A stretch of 64,000 nt of DNA from Agrobacterium tumefaciens. GTDB taxonomy: Bacteria; Pseudomonadota; Alphaproteobacteria; Rhizobiales; Rhizobiaceae. The position numbers and the translations under genes are program-made. How positions within the stretch are numbered: position 1 is the stretch's first letter; the number at the start of each line of letters is the position of its first letter. Shown here piece by piece: positions 52,839-61,500 of this stretch. The notes under the pieces are model-generated. The model was not told the origin of the DNA, ran no database searches, and saw only the letters and a list, made by a program, of their open reading frames with translations. The stretch is from the NCBI GenBank assembly GCA_017744915.1, contig JAGIAH010000009.1, forward strand, positions 597,852-661,851, written 5' to 3'.

Positions 52839-53657
52839 TTAGTCCTTCACGACCGAAATGTCGGGCGCATCCACCGCCTTCATGCCGATGGTGTGGTAAC
52901 CGGAATCGACATGGTGGATTTCGCCGGTCACGCCGGTCGAAAGGTCGGACAGCAGGTAGAGTGCGGACTTGCCGACTTCCTCGATGGAAACGGTGCGCTT
53001 CAGCGGCGCATTATATTCGTTCCACTTCAGGATATAACGGAAGTCGCCGATGCCGGAAGCGGCAAGCGTCTTGATCGGGCCGGCCGAAACGGCGTTGACG
53101 CGGATGCCGCGATTGCCGAGGTCGACGGCGAGATAACGCACGCTGGCTTCGAGAGCGGCCTTGGCCACGCCCATCACGTTGTAATTCGGCATGACCTTTT
53201 CGGCGCCGTAATAGGTGAGCGTGATGATCGAGCCGCCATCATTCATGACCGGCTCTGCGCGCTTGGCGACGGCGGCCAGCGAGAAGACGGAAATGTCCAT
53301 GGTGCGGTTGAAGTTGTCGCGGCTGGTATCGAGGTAACGGCCGGTCAATTCGTCCTTGTCGGAGAAAGCGATGGCGTGCACGACGAAGTCGATCTTGCCC
53401 CAGTGCTTTTCCAGCCCGGCAAAAACCGCATCGATCGTCTCGAGATCGGTCACGTCACAGTGGCCGGCCATGAAGGCGCCCAGTTCCTGTGCCAGAGGTT
53501 CGACACGCTTCTTCAGAGCGTCGCCCTGCCAGGTCAGCGCAACTTCCGCGCCCGCGTCGGCACAGGCCTTGGCGATGCCCCAAGCGATGGAACGATTATT
53601 GGCGACACCCATGATGAGGCCGCGTTTGCCAGCCATGAGGCCGGATGCCTGAGCCAT
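52839..53657 (-). CDS. fabI: Enoyl-[acyl-carrier-protein] reductase (NADH)
   Basis: A 272-residue FabI that reduces trans-2-enoyl-ACP in fatty-acid elongation. It has the N-terminal GVANNRSIAWGIAKA dinucleotide loop and the catalytic Tyr-X6-Lys in NYNVMGVAKAALE. The residue at the triclosan-contact Gly of E. coli FabI appears to be Ala here (HAIAFSDKDE), as in many alphaproteobacterial FabI proteins. Rhizobia often have a second FabI; this one could be either. Upstream lies a 130-base gap with the J-domain gene. Confidence 0.93.
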   Translation of the reverse strand: MAQASGLMAGKRGLIMGVANNRSIAWGIAKACADAGAEVALTWQGDALKKRVEPLAQELGAFMAGHCDVTDLETIDAVFAGLEKHWGKIDFVVHAIAFSDKDELTGRYLDTSRDNFNRTMDISVFSLAAVAKRAEPVMNDGGSIITLTYYGAEKVMPNYNVMGVAKAALEASVRYLAVDLGNRGIRVNAVSAGPIKTLAASGIGDFRYILKWNEYNAPLKRTVSIEEVGKSALYLLSDLSTGVTGEIHHVDSGYHTIGMKAVDAPDISVVKD

Positions 53658-53788
53658 TTTATGCTCCCTAGTACTTTTGATCGGTCCTGCCTATGGCATA
53701 GGCTGCAATCCTGTTCAAGATTGCCAAAGATCATCAACTGTTAGGGAACGTAACAAAGGGTGCGTTGTCCCGGCTATTCGCAAAACTT

Positions 53789-54904
53789 TCACAAATAAAG
53801 GCCTTCGCGCATGTGCCGCATCAGGTCGGTCACCTTTTCATCCGGCTTTTCGAGCAGGATGATGCGCAATTCGATGACGAGATCACCCCGTCCGCCTTCG
53901 CCATCGGCAAGGCCCTTGCCGGCGAGCCTCAGCACGCGGTCCGAGCCGGACCAGGCCGGGATGGTGATGTTTTCCTCACCGAGCGGTGTCCCGACCTTCG
54001 TTTCGCAGCCCAGAACCGCGTCGCTGAGCGAAATCGGCAAGGTGGTGTGAATATCGAAGCCACGCAGGGAAAAGGCATCGTCGCGGGCGGCCAGCAATGT
54101 CACGGCAAGATCGCCGCGCGGCACATTGGCAAGCTTCAGCCCCTGTCCCTTCAGCCGCACGACGTGCCCGTCCGTCATGCCGGCTTCGAGCTGGAAGCGG
54201 ATCTCGCGTTCGTCGGCAAGCGACACGGTGATCCACCGGTGCTCCAGGAGATCGGCGACGGTGACGGTGGCCTCCGCCGTAATATCCGGCGCCTTTTCCG
54301 CAGCGGGCTGCGCGGGGCGGAAACGACGCACGAGAGCGTTGAAGAGATTGGCGGCCAGCGAAGCGGGTGCTGTCCTGTCATCGCCTGTGCCGGGTTGGAT
54401 GGGTTCGCCGGCGGCGGGTATGTCGCCTTTCGCGGAACTCGCCGCGGCCTTCGCCGCTTCCGCAGCCTGCTGCACCTTGGGGTCGTTCTGCGCTTCCGCA
54501 CCAAAGATCCGCTCGACGATATCTTCGGCGGTTTCCGCCTTGGCGTCGGTTTTCTGGCCGGTCTGTGCCCGGTTGCGGGCATCCGCGCGGGCCAGTTCCT
54601 CCATCAGCTTTTCAGCGGCCTTGGCGCGCTCGGCGGCCTCGCGGGCGGCTTCCCGCTGCTGCATGATGGTCTGGTCGCGCTGCTTCTTCTCAGCCGCCTT
54701 GCGGGCCTGATCGTAAAGATCGCGCTTCCTGGGGTCTTTCAAAAGGTCATAGGCCTGGCCGATCTCGGCGAATCGCGCCGAAGCATCGGGATCGTCGCGA
54801 TTGGCGTCCGGATGGACGGTTTTCGCCTTCGTGCGCCAGGCGGCCTTGATTTCCTCGTGGCGGGCGTCACGTTTCACGCCAAGGATCGAATATGGATCGC
54901 GCAT
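53789..54904 (-). CDS. J-domain co-chaperone (DnaJ/CbpA-like)
   Basis: A 371-residue J-domain protein: residues 1-70 form the J domain with the HPD motif (KTVHPDANRDDPDASARFAEIGQAYDLL), followed by a long charged coiled stretch (about 70-140), a Pro/Ala linker, and a CbpA-like C-terminal substrate domain (about 190-370, with LKGQGLKLANVPRGDLAVTLL and WSGSDRVLRLAGKGLADGEGGRGDLVIELRIIL). It lacks the Cys-rich zinc finger of DnaJ. It would recruit DnaK. ATG 54904 gives the J-domain start MRDPYSIL. Confidence 0.87.
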   Translation of the reverse strand: MRDPYSILGVKRDARHEEIKAAWRTKAKTVHPDANRDDPDASARFAEIGQAYDLLKDPRKRDLYDQARKAAEKKQRDQTIMQQREAAREAAERAKAAEKLMEELARADARNRAQTGQKTDAKAETAEDIVERIFGAEAQNDPKVQQAAEAAKAAASSAKGDIPAAGEPIQPGTGDDRTAPASLAANLFNALVRRFRPAQPAAEKAPDITAEATVTVADLLEHRWITVSLADEREIRFQLEAGMTDGHVVRLKGQGLKLANVPRGDLAVTLLAARDDAFSLRGFDIHTTLPISLSDAVLGCETKVGTPLGEENITIPAWSGSDRVLRLAGKGLADGEGGRGDLVIELRIILLEKPDEKVTDLMRHMREGLYL

Positions 54905-55115
54905 GCGAAACACCAGTTACGTTGGCTCAGGCGCTGCCGCCCTTCATGGCGCAATCCTGAAACTAACCCCTCCGAAAAGGGGTGCCCGCGATCATTCGCC
55001 TGCACGCCCTCGGTTTAATCAACGTCGACTGTTGCAATAAGTTGCTAATCACTCCTTTACGGAGGAAGCGCGCCGCACCCGGGCCGGCTCTATTCCATGT
55101 ACCAAGGTAAATAGA

Positions 55116-55565
55116 TTATTTCTGCTCGAAGCGGGTCAGCAGCCATTCGCCAGTTTCCGACAGGCAGGCCTGTCCGGAATAGCTCGCCACGCCATCGAAG
55201 GAGTGGCGCGTCGTCCTGAAATCGCGGCAGACGAAACCGCTCGATTTGTCTTCGTGAATGGCGGTGACGACGCCGGCACTACCGGTGGCGGCATTGGCCC
55301 AGGGCAATGGCTGGTCGGCAAGCTTGGCGAGATCGGCCGACGTCACGGCGTTGCGGATCGTCGCATCGTCCGTCTGCGGTGCATTGTTCGGCTGGTTGGG
55401 AACGGAAGCCGTGGAAAGCGAGCGGTCGACCTTGTCGCCGCCGAACAGATCGAGGCTGACGCATCCGCTCAGCACCACAAGCATTGACACGACGGCGGAA
55501 ACTTCCGCTATCGACGAAAGGAGGCCCTTTGTTCGACTGTTCGACTTTGCTATGACGGTCACCAT
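55116..55565 (-). CDS. Lipoprotein of the RT0821/Lpp0805 surface-protein type
   Basis: A 149-residue predicted lipoprotein: basic N-terminus, hydrophobic stretch ([11 protein letters not shown]) and lipobox LSGC. The mature part has an Asp/Gln-rich linker and a small domain with [26 protein letters not shown] and [18 protein letters not shown], with two Cys. This fits the RT0821/Lpp0805 surface-protein group, in which the C-terminal domain occurs alone or with glycine-zipper parts. It is divergent from pdxH by 56 nt. Confidence 0.65.
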   Translation of the reverse strand: MVTVIAKSNSRTKGLLSSIAEVSAVVSMLVVLSGCVSLDLFGGDKVDRSLSTASVPNQPNNAPQTDDATIRNAVTSADLAKLADQPLPWANAATGSAGVVTAIHEDKSSGFVCRDFRTTRHSFDGVASYSGQACLSETGEWLLTRFEQK

Positions 55566-55621
55566 CTTTCGCCAGAGATCATCTCTGGGGTCCAAATCAG
55601 CTCGGGAGCATTTTAGTCAAT

Positions 55622-56242
55622 ATGTCGGAAACGGGGTTAACATCCAGTGACTTCACGGAAGAAAATGAACCGTTCACGCTTTTTGCCGAATGGCTGAAGG
55701 ATGCAACGGCTTCCGAAATCAACGATCCGAACGCGGTTGCGCTTGCCACCGTGGACGAAAATGGCCTGCCGAATGTGCGTATGGTGCTGCTGAAAGGCGT
55801 CGATGACCGCGGCTTTGTTTTCTACACGAATTTCGAAAGCCAGAAGGGTCAGGAGATCCTCGGTCAGAAAAAAGCGGCCATGTGTTTCCACTGGAAGAGC
55901 CTTCGCCGGCAGGTGCGTCTGCGCGGCGAGGTGGAGATCGTAACCGACGAGGAGGCGGACGCCTATTATGCCTCACGCCCGCGCGGCAGCCGCATCGGCG
56001 CCTGGGCGTCCAAGCAGTCGCGGCCGCTGGAAGGCCGTTTCGCGCTGGAAAAAGCGGTGGCCGAATATACCGCCAGATATGCCATCGGTGAAATTCCGCG
56101 TCCGTCCTACTGGTCCGGTTTTCGTATCCGCCCGGTCAGTATCGAATTCTGGCACGACCGCAAGTTCCGCCTGCATGACCGCATCGAATTCCGTCGCGAG
56201 ACGCCGGACGGTGCATGGTCCAAGGTCCGCATGTATCCTTAA
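55622..56242 (+). CDS. pdxH: Pyridoxamine 5'-phosphate oxidase
   Basis: A 206-residue FMN enzyme that makes pyridoxal 5'-phosphate from PNP or PMP. The motifs [33 protein letters not shown] and the C-terminal signature [20 protein letters not shown] are all present. The length is as usual. The start ATG is preceded by a weak ribosome site. It is distinct from the shorter PNPOx-like gene at 16.5 kb. Confidence 0.95.
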   Translation: MSETGLTSSDFTEENEPFTLFAEWLKDATASEINDPNAVALATVDENGLPNVRMVLLKGVDDRGFVFYTNFESQKGQEILGQKKAAMCFHWKSLRRQVRLRGEVEIVTDEEADAYYASRPRGSRIGAWASKQSRPLEGRFALEKAVAEYTARYAIGEIPRPSYWSGFRIRPVSIEFWHDRKFRLHDRIEFRRETPDGAWSKVRMYP

Positions 56243-56252
56243 GGGCCATCAG

Positions 56253-56273
56253 GGTAGGCCGTCACGGCCTGCC
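56253..56273. terminator. Bidirectional hairpin between pdxH and the TauE/SafE gene
   Basis: GGTAGGCCG (56253-56261) and CGGCCTGCC (56265-56273) form a 9-bp stem with one G-U pair and a 3-nt loop, followed by TATTT. It sits between two convergent genes. Confidence 0.55.
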
Positions 56274-57052
56274 TATTTCAGCAGCGAATCAAACAGCGGC
56301 AGGCCGATCACGGCGGAAATGGCGATCAGCCCGTAGCAGATGCGCCGGAAAGCCGCTTCGTTGGCAAGCCCGTGCAGTCGCGCGCCGGCATAAAGACCCG
56401 CCGCATAAAAGGGCAGCGCCAGCAGGAAAAACACGAAGACTTCCACGGGGAACAGGCCACTGACAAAATAGCTGGCGATGGAAAACACTGTCGAAACCGC
56501 GAAATAAAGAATGACATTGGCGCGCACGAAAGCGCCTTTCAGCGCCCCGCCCAGCCAATAGGCGACGACCGGCGGGCCACCCAGTTGCGCAGCCCCCGAA
56601 AACAGCCCGGCTAGAAGCCCGGTGGAAAGAGTGAGCGGCGTTTTCGGCCGACCGCTGTAACGCCAGCCGGACACCAGAAACACCAGCAGCACCACGACCA
56701 CGCCGGAGATGAGCCAGCGCAGGGTCAATGGATCGCCCTTCGAAAGCAGCATGGTTCCAAGCGGCACGCCGACAAAGGCACCGGCCGCCATGGTGAAGAC
56801 CTCGCGCCGGTCCGCCATACGAAAGGCGGGCGGAATCATGCCGAGCGTCAGGACGCCGTCCACCACCAGCAGCACCGCCGAGGCGATACGCGGCCCGACG
56901 ATGGCGCTCGCCAGCGGAATGAAGATGAGCGCTGCACCAAAACCGGAAAAACCGCGGGCAAGGCCGGCGAGACAGGCGGCGCCGGCGAACATGGCGAGCA
57001 GCATCGGACTATGCGCGGTGATGAGCGATGAGAAAAAATCGAGATGGGACAT
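56273..57052 (-). CDS. TauE/SafE-family anion exporter
   Basis: A 259-residue membrane protein with about eight spans and the two-repeat TauE/SafE form: AGLARGFSGFGAALIFIPLASAIVGP in the first half and AGLFSGAAQLGGPPVVAYWLGG in the second. The family exports sulfite, sulfoacetate or other organosulfur anions; the substrate is unknown. ATG 57052 (MSHLDFFSSLI) is used because upstream residues do not belong to the family. Confidence 0.85.
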   Translation of the reverse strand: MSHLDFFSSLITAHSPMLLAMFAGAACLAGLARGFSGFGAALIFIPLASAIVGPRIASAVLLVVDGVLTLGMIPPAFRMADRREVFTMAAGAFVGVPLGTMLLSKGDPLTLRWLISGVVVVLLVFLVSGWRYSGRPKTPLTLSTGLLAGLFSGAAQLGGPPVVAYWLGGALKGAFVRANVILYFAVSTVFSIASYFVSGLFPVEVFVFFLLALPFYAAGLYAGARLHGLANEAAFRRICYGLIAISAVIGLPLFDSLLK

Positions 57053-57154
57053 GGGTGACGGCACGGTTTCGAATAGCTCTTCATTAATCCCGGCTGCGGG
57101 GGCTGTCGCGGAAATTCTCTTTCGTGGTAATCGCGCCGTCCTTTCGAATCGACG

Positions 57155-57183
57155 TTGCCCGAGAATCATGATTAGAGTTGTAG
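57155..57183 (+). promoter_or_regulatory. Possible promoter of the MazG-like gene
   Basis: TTGCCC (57155-57160) and TTGTAG (57178-57183) are spaced by 17 nt, placing the start of transcription near the LexA-type repeat that follows. The -10 is weak. Confidence 0.35.
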
Positions 57184-57188
57184 CGCAC

Positions 57189-57203
57189 GAACAAAGGATG
57201 AAC
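57189..57203 (+). promoter_or_regulatory. Putative LexA box overlapping the ribosome site of the MazG-like gene
   Basis: GAACAAAGGATGAAC is GAAC-N7-GAAC and ends 2 nt before the ATG. It contains the ribosome site AAAGGA, so part of the match could be fortuitous; its form is nevertheless that of the alphaproteobacterial LexA site. Confidence 0.45.
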
Positions 57204-57205
57204 AA

Positions 57206-57511
57206 ATGCTCTCTGCCCTGATGCACCGGTTCGAGGCCGCCTCGCAGAAATATGCCGATGACAACGGGATCGCCCGCGATCCGGACTGGTACATGCTGAA
57301 GCTTCAGGAAGAGGTGGGCGAGGTCACGCAGGCCTGGAACAGATTGACGGGGAGGGGACGCAGCAAAGGCAGGAGCGAAGAGGAGATGAAACGGGATCTG
57401 GCCGATGAGACAGCCGATCTCCTCGGCCATGTGCTGCTATTGGCGCATCATAACGGTCTTGATATCGAAGGATCGATCGAGCGGAAGTGGCGCTTTAAGC
57501 CACAGGTCTGA
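57206..57511 (+). CDS. MazG-like nucleotide pyrophosphohydrolase
   Basis: A 101-residue all-alpha NTP pyrophosphohydrolase. The Mg-binding signature is EEVGEVTQAWNRL (EExxE) with the partner DLADETADLLGHVLLLA (ExxD). Such proteins hydrolyse (d)NTPs, often damaged ones, and clean the nucleotide pool. A possible LexA-type repeat precedes the gene, which would fit a DNA-damage role. Its substrate is not known; it could also be a phosphoribosyl-ATP hydrolase relative. Confidence 0.82.
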   Translation: MLSALMHRFEAASQKYADDNGIARDPDWYMLKLQEEVGEVTQAWNRLTGRGRSKGRSEEEMKRDLADETADLLGHVLLLAHHNGLDIEGSIERKWRFKPQV

Positions 57512-57522
57512 CGGTTTTGCCA

Positions 57523-57900
57523 TCATGAGAGCGAGACAACAAAGAACAGAATTGCAAGAACCGCGGATATGGGCGTCATGACCCTCCGCTCCGTGCGGCT
57601 TCGCGACATGGCGTTCAACCCGATGCTTACCGCGAGAGTGCAGGCGATGGTCCAGATGCCGGGCTCGATCCATGCTCTTGGCCAGAAACTGACGAAACCT
57701 GCCTTTTGCAGCAGAAAAGAAGCGGCAATGGCATAAATCGGCACAGAGGCCACGCTGGCGATGCGCTGTATGGCGGGCAGAACTCTGTATTCTCCGCCCC
57801 AGGCGAAACGACCGAAGGGCGCACCGGCCGCAAGGGCAATCTGAAATACGGAAAGAGCGAGCAATATAAATGTTGCGAACGATACGGCGAGAAGCTGCAT
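57523..57900 (-). CDS. Small integral membrane protein, unknown
   Basis: A 125-residue protein with four predicted spans (LLAVSFATFILLALSVFQIALA; IASVASVPIYAIAASFLLQ; WTIACTLAVSIGLNAM; ISAVLAILFFVVSLS) and a short loop FGRFAWGGEYRVLP. ATG 57900 has GGAGGGG a few bases upstream. It may be a rhizobial DUF membrane protein; no family is identified with certainty. Convergent with the MazG-like gene (11 nt between stops). Confidence 0.65.
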   Translation of the reverse strand: MQLLAVSFATFILLALSVFQIALAAGAPFGRFAWGGEYRVLPAIQRIASVASVPIYAIAASFLLQKAGFVSFWPRAWIEPGIWTIACTLAVSIGLNAMSRSRTERRVMTPISAVLAILFFVVSLS

Positions 57901-58005
57901 GACCCCTCCGTTCATGGGTCGCGACAATGAATTCGAACAAACCGGCCCCCAGCCGATATGGGTTTCACCATAAGGGCCTATGGCTAAAGGCATGTGACGT
58001 GGTTT

Positions 58006-58680
58006 TCAGGTCTTTGGAAGCGGCAGCTTTTGCAACAGGTCCGCCACCGCATGCAGGTCGCTCGCAACGGCAACGCATTTTTCCCGCATTTCATCGGTCG
58101 GCGGTGCGACATCCGGCACCATGATGGTCATCATGCCGGCTGAGGAGGCGGAGCGGACGCCGGAATAGGAATCCTCCAGCGCCAGGCACAGGCGAGGCTC
58201 AAGCGTTAGCCGCCGCGCGGCGGTGAGATAGGGCATGGGCGCGGGTTTCGGCTCGGTATAATCGCCGCGCGCGACGATGGTGTCGAAACGCCTGAGAAGA
58301 TCGTGAGGGCCGAGATGGCGCGTCACCGAATCGTGCCGTGACGAGGTGGCGATGGCGCGGCGGATATCGAGCCGGTCGAGAAGATCGAGGATTTCAACGA
58401 CGCCGGGTTTCAGCGCCACGCCATCCGCCATCATCAGGCCAAGATGCCGAAGCCAGGCGTCCCGGAAGGCCTCGATCGGAAAATCTGCGCCATAATCGGC
58501 AAAAATGGTGCCGGTGATCACATCCCACGGGCTGCCGCAGACCTTCTGATAGGTCTCGACCTTCATGCCATGGCCGCCTTCCTCGGAGGCCGCCAGAAAC
58601 GAATCGCGATAGAGCCTCTCGCTTTCGATCAGCAATCCGTCCATGTCGAACACCACTGCGTGCGGCAGAAATGGCAGCAT
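58006..58680 (-). CDS. HAD-family phosphatase
   Basis: A 224-residue haloacid-dehalogenase-like hydrolase, subfamily IA. Motif I is VVFDMDGLLIESE (nucleophile and acid Asp pair), motif II AIATSSRHD, motif III Lys in EPKPAPMPY, and motif IV ALEDSYSGVRSA. The helical cap follows motif I. It resembles beta-phosphoglucomutase/YcjU or 6-phosphogluconate-type phosphatases; the substrate is unknown. The VOC gene lies 6 nt upstream, suggesting co-transcription. Confidence 0.87.
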   Translation of the reverse strand: MLPFLPHAVVFDMDGLLIESERLYRDSFLAASEEGGHGMKVETYQKVCGSPWDVITGTIFADYGADFPIEAFRDAWLRHLGLMMADGVALKPGVVEILDLLDRLDIRRAIATSSRHDSVTRHLGPHDLLRRFDTIVARGDYTEPKPAPMPYLTAARRLTLEPRLCLALEDSYSGVRSASSAGMMTIMVPDVAPPTDEMREKCVAVASDLHAVADLLQKLPLPKT

Positions 58681-58686
58681 GGTCGC

Positions 58687-59172
58687 TCAACCGAACCGGA
58701 AGGGGCGTTCGCCGAGGCTTTCGAACGGGCGAATCAGATACCCGTCCGGATCGGCGACGATGAATTGCCGGTTGCCCACTTCAACCGTGCCGCGCCTGTA
58801 CCATTTTTCCTCCGGCGGCATCACGAGACCGATCGAGGATCGCTCCAGCCGGGAAAGAATGGGTTGCAGGGAAGGAACGGCGAGCTGCAGGTTCATGCCG
58901 CGGCCAAGCGGCACATCGAGCGCGGCATTGCCCGCCACAAAGGTCCGGGTTGCGCCGATCTGGTCGATCATCAGTTGCGCATCACCCAGCGCCAAATAGG
59001 CGAAACCTTCTTCGGGGCGTTCATAAGCCACATGGAAACCGATGAGATCGCAATAAAAGGCGCGGCTCTTCTGCCAGTCGCTGACGGCAAGTTCAGGAAC
59101 GAGGGCATTTCGTATGATGGTCAGGGTCTCCTTTGTCGCGCAGGCCCCGGCGATGGGAGGATGGCCCGCCAT
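58687..59172 (-). CDS. VOC-superfamily (glyoxalase/bleomycin-resistance-like) protein
   Basis: A protein of up to 161 residues with two betaalphabetabetabeta units: ALVPELAVSDWQKSRAFYCDLIGFHVAYERPEEGFAYLALGDAQLMID and the closing FIVADPDGYLIRPFES. The start is unclear: the only strong ribosome site, AAAGGAG (59134-59128), lies before a segment with no ATG, GTG or TTG (CTG at 59124, ATC at 59118), whereas the ATG at 59172 has no such site. The function is unknown; bleomycin binding cannot be assumed. It precedes the HAD gene. Confidence 0.75.
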   Translation of the reverse strand: MAGHPPIAGACATKETLTIIRNALVPELAVSDWQKSRAFYCDLIGFHVAYERPEEGFAYLALGDAQLMIDQIGATRTFVAGNAALDVPLGRGMNLQLAVPSLQPILSRLERSSIGLVMPPEEKWYRRGTVEVGNRQFIVADPDGYLIRPFESLGERPFRFG

Positions 59173-59302
59173 AAACGGTAATCTTAGCGTCTTCCGGGCG
59201 ACACGCCAGAGGAAACCTCATCATGGCAGCCATGTGCGGGGCTGTGGGCTGGGGGGTGACCGAGACAGGTTCCACTTTTCTTGCAGCCGCAATTCTCCGT
59301 GC

Positions 59303-59414
59303 CGTCATGCCGGACTTGATCCGGCACCCAGCCAGCCCAGGTCTTTGGGCAGAAAGACCCCTCTCGCCGCGTAGACACGCGGGGCCGGATCCCGGCTCGA
59401 GGTCGGAATGACGG
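59303..59414. repeat. RIME-like palindromic repeat, copy 3
   Basis: A ~112 bp element with arms CGTCATGCCGGACTTGATCC and GGCTCGAGGTCGGAATGACG, more diverged than copies 1 and 2, with an inner GCCCAGGTCTTTGGGC palindrome. It lies in the 305-base gap between the VOC and tldD genes, where nothing else was seen. Confidence 0.8.
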
Positions 59415-59477
59415 ATATTGGTTTCGCCACATCACGACACAAGCCGCAGTGCGAGCCGTAGCTGCCGGCCGAAAGTC

Positions 59478-60893
59478 CTACGCCTTCGTGCCACCCACGG
59501 TGATCTGGTCCATGCGCAGATGCGGCTGGCCGACACCCACCGGCACCCATTGCCCGGCCTTGCCGCAATTGCCGATGCCGGTATCGAGCTTGGAATCATT
59601 GCCGATCATCGAGACGCGCTTCATCGCATCCGGCCCGTTGCCGATCAGCATCGCGCCCTTCACCGGTGCGCCGATCCTGCCGTTTTCGATGAGATAGGCC
59701 TCGGTGCAGCCGAACACGAATTTGCCGGAGGTGATGTCCACCTGGCCACCGCCGAAGGAAACGGCATAGATGCCCTTCTTCACGGAGGCGATGATTTCTT
59801 CCGGCGTCTTGTCGCCCGACAGCATGTAGGTGTTGGTCATGCGCGGCATCGGCACATAGGCATAACCCTGGCGGCGGCCGTTACCGGTCGCTTTCGCGCC
59901 CATCAGCCGGGCGTTCTGGCGGTCCTGCATATAGCCCACCAGCCTGCCATTCTCGATGAGTACATTATATCCCGATGGCGTGCCTTCGTCGTCCACCGTC
60001 AGCGAGCCGCGGCGGCTGTCGATGGTGCCGTCATCCACGACCGTCACGCCCGGTGCTGCCACCATCTCGCCCATCAGGCCGGCAAAGGCCGAGGTCTTCT
60101 TGCGGTTGAAATCGCCCTCCAGACCGTGGCCGACCGCCTCGTGCAGCATGACGCCCGGCCAGCCGGAGCCGAGCACGACATCCATGGTGCCCGCCGGCGC
60201 ATCGATGGCGGTGAGATTGACCAGCGCCTGCCGCAGCGCTTCATCCGCGCCGCGCTGCCAGTTTTCCGTGGTAATGAAATCGCCGAAGCCGACGCGGCCG
60301 CCAATGCCGTAGGAGCCGCTTTCCTGCCGGTCGCCTTCGCCCGCCACCACCGAGATGTTGATGCGGGTCATCGGGCGGATGTCGCTGACCCGATGACCAT
60401 CGGCGCGCAGAATATCCACGACCTGCCAGCTGGCGGAAATCGTCGCCGTCACCTGCCGCACCTTGTCGTCCCTGTCGCGCAGATAGGCGTCGATATCGGT
60501 AAGCAGCTTCACCTTCTCCTCGAAGCTTGGGCTGCCAATCGGGTTCTCGTCACCATAAAGCTTCTTGTTGGTGCGCTGGGGGGCGGCGGCATAGGAGCCG
60601 GAATAACCTCGGGTGACGGCGCCGACCGCATCCGAAGCGCGCTTCAGCGCGCTTTGTGAAAGCTCGCCCGCATGGGCGTAACCCACCGTCTCGCCGGCAA
60701 CGGCGCGCAGGCCAAAACCCTGATCGGTGTTGAAGGAGCCGCCTTTCAGGCGGCCATTGTCGAAGGTCAGCGATTCGGCCTGGGCATGTTCAATGAAAAG
60801 CTCGCCATCATCGGCCCCGGCAAGCGCCTCGCCAACGAGCTTGCGCAATTGCGTTTCATCGCAATCGAAGAGTTTTACAAGGTCGTCGGTCAT
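59478..60893 (-). CDS. tldD: Metalloprotease TldD
   Basis: A 471-residue TldD protein with the zinc motif HEAVGH at residues 251-256 (HExxxH) and the usual N-terminal domain. With TldE/PmbA it forms a heterodimeric protease that trims leader peptides and degrades unfolded peptides. Other landmarks are LVGYMQDRQNA and GVGQPHLRMDQITVGG. PmbA is not in the window. The start ATG gives a family-typical N-terminus. Confidence 0.95.
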   Translation of the reverse strand: MTDDLVKLFDCDETQLRKLVGEALAGADDGELFIEHAQAESLTFDNGRLKGGSFNTDQGFGLRAVAGETVGYAHAGELSQSALKRASDAVGAVTRGYSGSYAAAPQRTNKKLYGDENPIGSPSFEEKVKLLTDIDAYLRDRDDKVRQVTATISASWQVVDILRADGHRVSDIRPMTRINISVVAGEGDRQESGSYGIGGRVGFGDFITTENWQRGADEALRQALVNLTAIDAPAGTMDVVLGSGWPGVMLHEAVGHGLEGDFNRKKTSAFAGLMGEMVAAPGVTVVDDGTIDSRRGSLTVDDEGTPSGYNVLIENGRLVGYMQDRQNARLMGAKATGNGRRQGYAYVPMPRMTNTYMLSGDKTPEEIIASVKKGIYAVSFGGGQVDITSGKFVFGCTEAYLIENGRIGAPVKGAMLIGNGPDAMKRVSMIGNDSKLDTGIGNCGKAGQWVPVGVGQPHLRMDQITVGGTKA

Positions 60894-60975
60894 CTCAGGC
60901 TCCAGTCATGATCGTTCATGACCGATTTAGGCACTGGAGCGGGCAGACGCAAGGCTGCCCTTTACCAACGATGCC

Positions 60976-61500
60976 TCAGGGAAGCGCGTCGTAGCCCTCG
61001 GCAAAGCCGGAAAGTTCGATCGGAATGCCGACCCGGTCCTGATCAACGGATTCGCGCAGCGCAAAGACGGCGTTCTTGCCGGCGCGCAGCACCTTCAGCA
61101 GCTCGTCGTCAATATCCACTTCCACATAGCAGCCTTCGGAGAAGCAGCGGGTGAAATAGGCGCGGCCGATATTGTTATTGTCGATATAAAGCTCCATGCC
61201 ATCCTTCAAAAGCACGCCGAGCGGCGCGAGGATGCGCAGGATACGCGACTTGCGGTCGGCGGTTTTCAGAACCACCACCGAAAGGCCGACTTCCGGGCGG
61301 TCATCGGCAATCACGTTTTGCATCAGCGCGCATTGTTCTTCTGATGCGCCGGCCGGCTTGTCGCAGATGACCGACCATGCCCCATGCGTCGACTTCGGCG
61401 TTCCGGGCTGCTGCTGTTGCGCCAGCGCCGCAGCGGCGGGGGCGATGATGGCAAGACCGGCGGCGGCAAGAAAAGTGCGCGCGAGCGGGGAAAGACGCAT
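60976..61500 (-). CDS. Invasion-associated locus B (IalB)-family exported protein
   Basis: A 174-residue exported protein: signal peptide (LARTFLAAAGLAIIAPAAAALA) followed by a Gln-rich stretch and an IalB-like domain with THGAWSVICDKPAGASEEQCALMQ and YFTRCFSEGCYVEVDIDDELL. Four Cys likely form disulfide bonds. ATG 61500 has AGAGGT upstream. IalB was named in Bartonella, but family members are common in non-invasive rhizobia, so the name implies no virulence. Confidence 0.82.
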   Translation of the reverse strand: MRLSPLARTFLAAAGLAIIAPAAAALAQQQQPGTPKSTHGAWSVICDKPAGASEEQCALMQNVIADDRPEVGLSVVVLKTADRKSRILRILAPLGVLLKDGMELYIDNNNIGRAYFTRCFSEGCYVEVDIDDELLKVLRAGKNAVFALRESVDQDRVGIPIELSGFAEGYDALP

